64,000 nucleotides of DNA, from contig NC_088312.1 of the NCBI RefSeq assembly GCF_910592395.1, positions 10,106,001 through 10,170,000 of the forward strand. The letters run 5' to 3'. How positions within the stretch are numbered: position 1 is the first letter of the stretch; each line of letters starts with the position of its first letter. A model generated the notes under the pieces. It searched no databases and had not been told where the DNA came from. It saw nothing but the letters and a program-made list of their open reading frames with translations. Shown in pieces: positions 14,501 through 21,688 of the stretch. The position numbers and the translations under genes were made by a program. Source of the DNA: Lineus longissimus (lineage: Eukaryota > Nemertea > Pilidiophora > Heteronemertea > Lineidae).

Positions 14501-15372
14501 CCTCTTCTTCTGTTTTCGTGATACAAGGCATGCGTTTCATTTTGAAATTCAAAAGGTATTCCCTGGTCATAGTAAACCTACAATCATTTAACCAAAACAG
14601 TCCGAACATATGGAGATGCCCAACGCCTGGAGGGTCAAGATTAGCACAGTGTGTCAGTGATCCGAGTGATAGATGTGAAGGCCTTTGACGATCAGATCAC
14701 CTGGTATCGCGGAAAATCCTCAACTACAGCCCTCATTTATTTTGACAGACTGTAGGTTCAGCCAAACTGCTTACGCCCTTCCTTGACCTAAAGGAGGAAT
14801 TCTGCCTGAAGGTCTACACTCAGATTTACGATGGGAGAGAGGCGACCATGAAGATATCTGCGCTTAAAAAGGATGGGACACAGCGTGGAGGAGAGTACAC
14901 CGTGGGACTAGGGTCCATTGTCCACTGGAAGGGATGGCTCCAGGTTCAGCTGGCGTTCTCCGCATCATACGAAGGGGAATTTAGGGTAAAGAGATTCCCC
15001 ATGGCCTGGTTGGTCTGTCGTTCTCATCAACGAATGTAAAGAGAATGTGTATTGTCCACTTCAAAGCATTTCTACTGATAAAAGCGTAGTGTTTGTGTGC
15101 ACTGAGAGACAAGCTGTGTTGATCACGAACCTTTGCCAAATGACCGAAAGTTTTTTATGGTGAATCTATGCCCATTGTTCTTATCTATCATGAAGTTAAA
15201 TGGTCTCTCTGAAGATATAACTCAAGTTTAAAGTCTGCTGCATCTTCTAATTCATCGATCCTTTCCATTTTTAATTAATTTTCAGCTTGTATTCGACCTT
15301 TCGAAGACGGCAAAAATCAGCCAAGGGTTCGCTTTTGATGATATCACAATACTGAGCGGAAAGTGCCCATAA
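1005..15372 (+). CDS. Astacin-EGF-CUB-EGF-MAM(x5) secreted metalloprotease, 3' part of gene
   Basis: Predicted secreted zinc endopeptidase of the astacin (M12A) family with adhesive domains. Exons read: 1005-1219, 1635-1829, 2326-2584, 3972-4078, 4236-4530, 4749-4859, 5025-5128, 5424-5556, 5908-6083, 6259-6505, 6774-6949, 7235-7468, 7838-7925, 8131-8309, 8676-8897, 9235-9322, 9743-9924, 12882-13106, 13641-13728, 14140-14312, 14749-14985, 15286-15372 (TAA). Every junction is GT-AG and all phases agree, giving about 1273 residues. Domain order is astacin, EGF-like, CUB, EGF, MAM1, a Thr/Pro-rich linker, then MAM2-MAM5. The protein ends GKCP-stop with no membrane segment after MAM5, so it is probably secreted, perhaps matrix-bound. 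The 5' end lies outside the window. The overall arrangement recalls tolloid/SpAN-like and meprin-like proteases, but five C-terminal MAMs match no family I can name exactly. The intron 9925-12881 holds an antisense gene. Confidence 0.88.
2641..3605. mobile_element. Degenerate repeat with AGCTCACCTC/GAGGTGAGCT ends, in an intron
   Basis: Starts with a short inverted repeat (AGCTCACCTC, 6-nt spacer, GAGGTGAGCT at about 2642-2667), followed by a (CGT)n tract near 2685-2730. A GAGGTGAGC motif recurs near 3580. Inside, two related blocks (about 2870-3000 and 3340-3465) share GTAGGTACT, GGTTTTTGATTTGACCT and AGGTCACAGAGGTCAAAGTTT. No transposase reading frame is present, so it is a non-autonomous or decayed element. 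Similar (CGT)n plus GAGGTGAGCT repeats are, from memory, common in marine invertebrate genomes. Confidence 0.5.
3703..3785 (+). repeat. tRNA-derived SINE head or tRNA-Leu/Ser-like relic
   Basis: Contains an A-box-like TGACCGAGTGGTTGAGGC (3708 onward) and a B-box-like GGTTCGAAC (3762 onward) at class II tRNA spacing. The acceptor and anticodon stems do not pair well, so it is not a functional tRNA. It is best read as a Pol III SINE head or tRNA pseudogene in an intron. Confidence 0.55.
3972..4530 (+). CDS. CUB domain (two exons)
   Basis: Exon 3972-4078 begins CGGIITLTGDG and contains TSPNYPG, the standard CUB opening. Exon 4236-4530 supplies the second half, with RYIKLEFPDFDL, the RFCGSDMG motif and a C-terminal FKAKVTAH strand. 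CUB domains in astacins mediate substrate and matrix contacts. It lies between two EGF-like modules, as in SpAN/tolloid-type enzymes. Confidence 0.85.
4749..4859 (+). CDS. EGF-like module (single exon)
   Basis: A 111-nt exon with phase-1 borders. It encodes CIKKYCHNGGTCEDGG and CRCKQGFVGASCEG, with six cysteines in EGF spacing. A phase 1-1 exon can be gained or skipped without frameshift. Confidence 0.88.
5025..6505 (+). CDS. MAM domain 1 and Thr/Pro-rich linker (four exons)
   Basis: Exons 5025-5128, 5424-5556, 5908-6083 and 6259-6505. MAM landmarks are NNFDDDSDNGGF, GDWRWTR, GAYLYIEASG, CLEFAYSM and SDLAIDEVNI. The last exon runs on into a Thr/Pro-rich, probably O-glycosylated linker (TIRPTTITIMRTTTTARK) before MAM2. 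This MAM uses one more exon than the four that follow. Confidence 0.82.
6774..7925 (+). CDS. MAM domain 2 (three exons)
   Basis: Exons 6774-6949, 7235-7468 and 7838-7925. Landmarks are SCDFENGFCDF, DFDWVRKEG, ACLEFWYNDFGF and GDLAIDDIRI, typical of MAM domains (adhesion and dimerisation modules in meprins and receptor tyrosine phosphatases). Intron phases are 1-0-0-1, repeated in MAM3-MAM5. Confidence 0.85.
8131..9322 (+). CDS. MAM domain 3 (three exons)
   Basis: Exons 8131-8309, 8676-8897 and 9235-9322. Landmarks are IKCDFEGDSCKYEQ, DFDWTLQTG, SCLYFWYNNNS and GDLAIDDISL. The last exon is 88 nt, identical in length to the last exons of MAM2 and MAM4. Confidence 0.85.
9743..13728 (+). CDS. 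MAM domain 4, split by the intron that hosts the nested gene
   Basis: Exons 9743-9924, 12882-13106 and 13641-13728. Landmarks are VSCDFEKSIEDCG, DYDWEINTG, SCIRLWYHSKG and GDMAIDDIEI. The first intron of this module (2957 bp) is far longer than the matching introns in the other MAM modules because it contains the antisense nucleotidyltransferase gene at 10139-12256. Confidence 0.82.
10139..12256 (-). CDS. Membrane-anchored Mab-21/cGAS-like nucleotidyltransferase, paralog A
   Basis: Two coding exons, 12256-11426 and 11254-10139, give 648 aa. The catalytic core has GS at 102-103, E115-F-D117 in GADEFDFQ and D207 in IKIDLTLGL: the three metal-binding acids of cGAS-like enzymes. YWKICFVDTEQDLL matches the cGAS stretch after the core, and S296-Y297 (PSYPIKVTFLD) corresponds to the SY pair that stacks the base in cGAS. 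No zinc-thumb cysteines are present. From about residue 384 there are about six hydrophobic helices (near 384-402, 424-445, 451-475, 492-512, 561-588, 610-632). An ExxxLL motif (ERTPLL) lies near residue 11. Likely a cyclic-nucleotide-producing cGAS-like receptor (cGLR) anchored in a membrane; ligand and product are unknown. It is antisense in a MAM-gene intron. A splice acceptor (TCTTCTAG) abuts the ATG, so the 5' UTR is spliced. An ITPRIP-like relative is less likely because ITPRIP membrane helices are N-terminal. Confidence 0.85.
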   Translation of the reverse strand: MSSESDPGTEERTPLLRGRVRTTKPAIITNCNDITFDSVIARLYLNPCLLHQEETTRVPKDLELPPTVKAIRNIISWNLANGATAGEPLFESFHGGELSLCGSVAEGTKVGGADEFDFQYLLTVEGLYVASKRLLRTKPCAANRESHSFFSLHLDEQEIMASSIQDRFLNVVRELLQQIIDDFEIKKAGPAVKISYKDDKERTIKIDLTLGLRAADERIEHVLTPLAIDLDREGRFKCHYVAAHDYWKICFVDTEQDLLREITEDDEIKGAVYRIIKVRMSSVAATTPALVLSHIQVVCPACDQNRFFVVRLRKFIFLLGFSYICKRTFPSFLQLLRDEADIKDPYGDGILPSYPIKVTFLDIAHQDHTRGIKWSIQDITFHVIRILREVECRGLNRSLCNLFLEGDDVMSEADRSYLESRRLLKELKAKERFYVSLRCRQVCFMTLLAINVFSLLVLNRISDEGSESIFGDTRVFRLFANGFYPIICTILCLDSLQLWIIKAERVFILYPFWPLSCLCSILFQQIPQYVAGMLKLDTPVEHNLWRVYDFSSFFLFVIIYGIVFWHSCRGFYERKSFLVLDASALYLNTICPYKWKSPSGNIKTYTPEIGDFNKKIRTVYFLSIFLSSLTLILSGFVFVILIGVNFNWFSDSESTIIDIIDGKDSARAICIAIIPVAVICVIFSLSMISYISQRKSLIKYAQGNL
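11255..11425 (-). other. Stop-free, in-frame 171-nt intron of paralog A (exitron-like)
   Basis: Read on the minus strand it begins GTAAGAATG and ends CTCCTTCTTGCAG, good donor and acceptor signals. It is 171 nt (57 codons) without a stop, so it hides inside one long reading frame. Paralog B joins RIIK directly to LLRDE across a 235-nt intron at the same site, which shows this segment is normally removed. Retention would insert 57 residues within the catalytic core. Confidence 0.85.
12257..12881. other. Upstream region of paralog A within the host intron
   Basis: On the minus strand this stretch should hold the 5' UTR intron, non-coding first exon and promoter of paralog A. On the plus strand it is the 3' end of the host intron, ending TCTTTTCAG at 12881. 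No coding exon was recognised. Confidence 0.4.
14140..15372 (+). CDS. MAM domain 5 and C-terminus (three exons)
   Basis: Exons 14140-14312, 14749-14985 and 15286-15372. Landmarks are FSCNFNEGTCG, ADWMLAKKP, GTGHYIIMVEQ and GFAFDDITILSGKCP followed by TAA. It is the most divergent of the five MAMs: the canonical CLEFWY block reads FCLKVYTQ. The protein ends directly after the domain. Confidence 0.8.
14425..14542. repeat. Long imperfect hairpin in the last MAM-domain region intron
   Basis: Left arm from about 14425 (GAAAC, ATGCCTTGTATCATGATAAC, AGAAGAAGAGGCCCAG) pairs with right arm 14495-14542 (CTGGGCCCTCTTCTTCTG, then CGTGATACAAGGCAT and GTTTC). The near-complete stem is over 40 bp with a loop of about 25 nt. 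Could be a small foldback element or a hairpin RNA. Confidence 0.7.
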
Positions 15373-15784
15373 ACGGAATGTTATAAGAGCGAAAGAGATA
15401 GATGAAAACGGAACGTATGAACAGCTATCCGCCACCGGGTCTGCCACCACCATCACCACCTAACGCTGTAATTCGAACGAATTGAATTCAGTTCCTTCAT
15501 TAGCCTGAAGATCTTTAGAAAACTGCACGAGATGCAGGTTTCATCTCCTGGGTGGAAACGAGTCCGCCGAAATGAGCTCACATTTACTATTTGTAGTGGG
15601 AAGGGCCTAGATGGCCGGTCTAGGTGGAGACCTACCCCGTATAGCTTTCGATCCTGCCTACAGTAGGTTTCATTAGCCCATCGTTGTACATAATCGTGAA
15701 AACATGTGCCGTTAGCTAATGTATCATAGAGCCGATCTATCCCTAATTGTATAGTCTTGTAAAATTGACTCATGAAGTATTACA

Positions 15785-15790
15785 AATAAA
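15785..15790 (+). terminator. AATAAA polyadenylation signal of the astacin/MAM gene
   Basis: Canonical hexamer about 410 nt after the TAA at 15370-15372, followed by T/G-rich sequence. It suggests a 3' UTR from 15373 to about 15810. Confidence 0.55.
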
Positions 15791-15810
15791 TGTATATTCC
15801 ATATATACTG

Positions 15811-16879
15811 TATAACAAAATTCACAATGTGTGTCTTCCTTAATGCTTCTTCGTGTTACGCCGTATAAATCTAGTTCTTTAACTAACCGCTGCCTTTCTT
15901 CAATGTTAGACTGGCGCCACTTGTACGGTCGACTATTTGACCCTCAAACACCTGCGTGGCGCTGCCCGCATTCTCCCGCGTTGAAAAATGCCGACACGAA
16001 AGCGAAAGCTGGCCGTCTATCGTCTGCGTGAACACGTAACTCACTGGATGTACTGTTCGGGTAAGTTGAAATGATTACTTTTAGATTGTTTTTAGATAGA
16101 GAAGCATTCAGATCAGATAAAATGTCCAACCCTGCCCATAAACTCGCTGCATGTAGTAAGAATAGAAACCACGTGTTGCCAAATCATTTAATGATGTTAG
16201 CAGTGTAGATCATATGGGTCATGTTTACTTAGTACGGACTCACAGTCATGCCGGTGTAGAAGTTTAAAATGTCCTAGGATAAAATGTCCGGGAACAAAGG
16301 ATTCTATTATGCGCTTCAATCTCTGAGCTATTGACGGTCAGGGTCTCTATAGAACCATATTGCAGAATACAATAGGGCCGGACACTTTTTCCAGGGGGGA
16401 CACTTTTTACTTTTACACCGGTGGTGAATTATTATAATTCGCGGACGTCTTGATGCATTCTGAACCATCGCAGTTAATCGGTCCATTACCCCCTCATACC
16501 ACTGATCACTTTAGTGGATACTGGCACTATGAACACCCTCATTTTGATTGATTGATGATATGTCCACAAATTATGGAATTCAAAAGCAACCTTGGTGGGA
16601 AATTATCAGTCAAACTCAACCAGAGTCAGCATAGCATGAGGACCACCTTTTTGATTGAAATGCAAAGTACAGTAGAACCTCCCTTAGCAGACATCTCTCT
16701 ATTAAGGACAACCTCTCTATTGAGGACACTCGTTTCGGTCCCAAAATGGCAGTTTCCATTCAATCTGACCTCTCTAATCAGGACACCTCTCTATTAAGGA
16801 CAGCACTTGTCAATCCCGAGGGTGTCCTTTATAGAGAGGGTCTACTGTATAAGAGAAAAGACATGATTATATAATATAA
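15811..16879. other. Intergenic region between convergent genes
   Basis: Lies between the poly(A) signals of the astacin/MAM gene (+) and the KIAA2012 homologue (-). No coding frame recognised. It contains one CAGTAGAACCTC MITE copy at 16668-16849. Confidence 0.5.
16668..16849 (+). mobile_element. CAGTAGAACCTC-type MITE, copy 1
   Basis: Begins TACAGTAGAACCTCCCTTAG and ends GAGAGGGTCTACTGTA, giving terminal inverted repeats. The interior repeats CTCTCTATTAAGGACA in both orientations and has GGTCCCAAAATGGCAGTTTCC in the middle. Non-coding, about 182 bp. Similar copies are at 17691, 18505 and 36830. Confidence 0.7.
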
Positions 16880-16885
16880 TTTATT
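16880..16885 (-). terminator. Candidate AATAAA poly(A) signal of the KIAA2012 homologue
   Basis: TTTATT on the plus strand, 268 nt beyond the stop codon at 17153-17155. It is the nearest canonical hexamer I saw. Confidence 0.4.
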
Positions 16886-17152
16886 AGACAAATTACTCAA
16901 TTTAACAACAAAATTATACATCTGATCAAGTAACAACAACGTCTCTTAAACTTTAAGAGTTTCTACTGTACCTATTGTACCATGTTACAAGAGTCTAAAC
17001 ATTTCCTGGGTGCTTATGATTAGGTGCTTAACAGGATTTTTTTCTGTGAATTACCAAACTTTGAAAAAGGGGTGTAATTTTGGAGGAAATCCAGGCACAT
17101 AGCAGTAATAGTTCCTAATGATTGTTATCAAAAATTGATTCAATTTCAATCA

Positions 17153-20100
17153 TCATGATTTAGGTGGAGCAGATTTTGGCTTTGGCTTTCTTCGGAATGC
17201 ACCCTTCTTTTTCTTGCTATCTTCTTCACCGCCTATAAGCCTGTGAAATAAATGTATCATGCCTCATCATTTGTATTAACAGTTACATTATTGTACAACA
17301 CAATTGCCCGAAAACCACATTATGACTTGTTCCCAATTAACTGTGATAATTGTAGGGTCTGGCAAAAAAGATTTTCGAAAATGTTGATAACCCCAGAAGA
17401 CTTATCACTTACAAATGACAACGTAGAGTATCTTACCTTTCGTATGTATCCCTTGGCCAGAGCACATAGTAAGAAAACGTCCATGGTCTGGTCATTCCCT
17501 GAGAGGTTCGGACACCCTGAAGATGGTTCCTCGCTTCAAGATTCTTTTCACGTCTCTTGAGCAACATTTCTCTACGCTTATCAAACTCCTGCCTCATTTG
17601 TTCTCGAGCTTCTTCCTCCATTTTTTTCAACTGAAACAATATGCGGAGCTATAATTGCTGTACAATCAAGTCAAAAGCAGAAATAGTAATTATAGTAGAA
17701 CCTCTCTATTAAGGACGCCCTTGGGACTGACAAGTGCTGTCCTTAATAGAGAGGTGTCCTGATAAGAGAGGTCAAATTGAATGGAAACAACCAATTTTGG
17801 ACCAAAGCTAGTGTCCGTAATAGAGAGGTTGTCCTTAGTAGGGAGGTGTCCACTAAAGGAGGTTCCACAGTACATGACTTCCAGCTGATCTGCCATTTTG
17901 TCATTGCCAGTCAGATGAAATGTGGTGGCCATTTCAGATGCCAGCGAGAACCCACCTTACAAATAGCCACCAAGTTTCAGTGAATGGACATCACAAGTAA
18001 TACATACACTACTGGTGGTGGGACAATTTTCATGCAGTCAGTCCCCTATTGCCTAAGAAACATCATTAATAGGCTGTACAGAGTTTAAGAACACAGAACA
18101 ATACAAACCCTGAATTTCGTTTCAAAGAGAAGATCCACAGTCCAAAGATATTGAGGGGTTATTGAAACGCAGTACAGTCACAAGGCAACAAATAGCATTA
18201 ATGTTTGTGATACATATAGGTCTTCCAAACATGATAGAACTGATAATCTGAATATTTTTGTCAACAACCCCAGATAACATGTTTAAAGTAAACTGGAGCT
18301 TTATAAAAGGATATTTACAATGTAGGGTAATTAAAGCTGAGAATTTGAGGTATTGATTTCACTCAGTAAGGTCAAGTTTACTCCCATAGATATGCTAATC
18401 ACATTTGATCTCACACTTGATAACCCACATCAAAATGAGCCACCTAGGTCTAACCTCTGTGGTGACTAGCAATGACGGTCACCCTTGAGCCAGGCTGGAA
18501 AACATACAATCGAACCTCCCTTAGCGGACACCTCTCTATTAAGGACAACCTCTCTGTTAAGGTCACTAGTTTTGGTGCCAACTTGGTTATTTCCATTCAA
18601 TTTGACCTCTCTTAACAGGATACCTCTTGTCATTCCTTAATTGAGAGGTTCTACTGTATATACATGTAGGACCAAGATGAATAGTAAAGAAATTTGGATT
18701 CAATATTGGTAACTGTAAAACGATCATGGTGAATTTATAGGGGTCGGAAGGTTGGCGATCTAACCTGTATGAGCCTTTGTCTCTCTTCCTCTCTCTTTCT
18801 GTTTTCTTCATCTTCTATCTTTTGTCTTTCTTCATCTGCAATTCTCTGCTCTTCGAGGAATGCTTGCCTGAAAATATTGAATCGTACCACAATAAAGTCC
18901 AGTGACTGTTCTATCTTTGTTATGCTTAAACAGCATAAACCGTGCACTGCCCATAGACAGGAGCTTGGTGGTCTCCAGGTGAATTGGGAACTGGTATGAT
19001 TTGGTGAGCCTCGTGCAAGAATGAATAGTGCCAGTGCACTGTGAGATGGAAGAGCCACCTATCATCAACTCTAAGTAACTTAATCTGGCCCTCCTGGCTC
19101 TTGTCCATAGTCTCCCTTTAAAGGAGGAACACACTGAATGCACAAAATCTCCGAAACTCCTAACCTCTTTTTGTCTTCCTCTGCTGCTAATCTCTCCGCT
19201 TCAACCATCAGTTTCCTCCTCTTCCTTTCTGCCTCGTCTCTCTCCCATCTCAACCTGGACAAGGCTTCTTCCTCAGCTTGTGCCTCAATCGCAGCAATCC
19301 GTGCCTCCTCTTCTTCAGCCGCTATCCTGCCAAGGCGTTCCTCCTCCTACAAGTTAAATATCAATGATCTATATCAAAGCCCAAGTCCACCTGAGTTTCG
19401 TATCTACTGGTAGAGTATTGAAGTCACACACACAACAGGATCTCATCAGCTCATCACAGGGGATCATCAAGGAGTAGCAGAAGTCATAATAGGCCAGTAC
19501 TACATAAATACAGAGTTCCTGACTGTGAAGGATGGTTCTGGGTTGCGTAAATTTTGGGCACTGCATTGCCTCCTCAACAATGCAACATCTCTAGAGATGT
19601 CCTGTACTGTACTAAAATGCCCATCCGGCAATAATTCGTTACACCTCCTCCTTTGAATCTATCCTTATCTAATACATGTAGTTGGATGGTGCAAAATAAA
19701 TTGACTATGTTACAAGTGCGCTCATCTGTACTTGACCTCAAAGACATACCTCTAATCTCTCCATCTCATCATCCTCCTCCGCCTCCCGTCTCAATCTCTC
19801 CTCCTCCTGTAACTGCCTCTGTGCCTCGACCCCTCTAATCTTCGCCAGCATTTCCATCTCCTTCTTCTTGGCTCGCTCCATCATCTCCCACTCCTGTTTA
19901 CGTTTGCTTGCCGCCTCCTGCCGTCTTCGCTCCTGCTCCTGCTTGCGTCGTATTTCACGCTCCTCCCTTGCAGATTTTCTAGCAGCGATCAGCGCGATTT
20001 TGGCATCTTCTTCAAGTTGTTCAGCGTCCTGGGCCTCGTCCGCTAAAGCTGCCATTTGTTCTTCTATCTCTGCAGTCTTTTTTGCTGCTTCTTCCAATTC

Positions 20101-21688
20101 CTTTTTCTTACTGACCTCCTTCTCCATAATCTGGGCTTGCATTGCCATGGCCTCTTCAAGTCGTCGCTAAAAATTAGAGTGAAATGACCATTATTTTCTC
20201 ATTATACTTCACTCCTGTGAGCGTGTGTTGCGTGCCAATCAGATGGGGCAGTTATTTGGGTAACTGGCCTGGTGACACTAGCCATGAAGGAGGAGTCCAC
20301 CACAAGCTACAGTATTCTTGTTTCTCACTTGGGCGTCTCATCATAAACATGCTCAAGGCAATCCCATGGACTGTGCAACTATTGCAGTTACAAGGCATAT
20401 TTCTTCTGACCAGATAAGAGTACAATACCTTCTTCTCTTCCAACTTCTGTTCCTGCAAAGCCTTCCTCTGCGCTTCTAGATCGAGCGGTTGATTTTCTTG
20501 ACTTTTCAAGCCTCTCCTCTTCTGATTGTTCTGCATGGGTTCTTTCTTGACTATTCCCTTCCTCTTTCCCTTCTCCTCTTTCACACCAGATACCACTTGC
20601 TCTGCCTTCTTCATTTTCTCCTGCAATGAAACTTTTGATTGAAGTGATCTCATCCCGCCATGCAAATATTCCTGATAAGGTCATTTTTTTGGCTGTGACT
20701 GCTGCTACTATGCCTAAGAGACCAATACCTCTCCAAAGAGGTTTTAACATAAAGGGTACATACTGGTACAAGCAAAAATAGATTACATTAGATTCTATAA
20801 CTTGTATTAGTAGGTTAGAGTATGATACGCCTACCTCCAGAATCTTCTGCTCCAATTCGAGTTCTTCAACAGTCATGCCTTCTTCGTATTTGTTGGTTAG
20901 ATCAGAGGTAAGCATTGCTTCAACTAAAGTGAATGTAGAAAAATTAAATGGGAAGTACAAAAACAAAGTTCAAACTAACATTTGGAATGGATGTTAGGCC
21001 TCTTATTCTCTCGTGAAGAGAGGCAGTTTCTGGGTGAATCAAACTGTTGGTTTCCCTTAATGAGACGGCGTTCGAAAATATCCGGCAAAGTTAAGGATAA
21101 GATGCCTAGAATGATGATGACTATGACGATGACTATGATGATGAGGATGAAGAAATTTCTCACCTTCTTTCTCTTGTTTATTGACTTTGGCATTCTCTGC
21201 CTCCAACTTGAGCGCTTTCTTCTGGGCAGTCAATCCCATTAAGTGCTTTGGGATTGAGGGGCTCCGGTGACCATCACTACTAGTAGGCCGCTGAAAGGAA
21301 CGATTGATACAGGTAACAACTTGAAGACCACTGTCAAGACTACCTACCACACTTATTTCCAGTTGATTGCAACAACTGTTCTATTTGAGTGTAATAACCA
21401 GGCCACGGTGAACCATTTCACTGGACATATCAAAGAAAAAACTGTCAAGACAACCTACCACACTTATTTCCAGTTGATTGCAACAACTGTTCTATTTGAT
21501 TGTAATAACCAGGCCACGGTGAACCATTCCACTGGACATATCAAAGAAAAAGTGTCAAGACAACCTACCACACTTTTAGTTCCAGTTGAACTGATGCCTA
21601 CAGCCTTAGTAACATCTGTAGGTTCATGAGGTGGCTTCCATGCATCTGTCTTAGGAGTCGGCTTAAAACTGACTCGGCTTTTCAACAA
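17153..21688 (-). CDS. KIAA2012: KIAA2012 homologue, C-terminal coiled-coil exons
   Basis: Nine exons (21688-21569 to 17240-17153). From 20923 on they encode long Glu/Lys/Arg/Gln-rich helices (EELELEQKILE, REEREIRRKQEQERRRQEAA, EEERLGRIAAEEEEARIAAIE, KKMEEEAREQMRQEFDKRRE), typical of a charged single helix or coiled coil. After an aromatic patch (RPWTFSYYVLWP) the protein ends in a short basic tail, consistent with DUF4670/KIAA2012. Confidence 0.75.
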
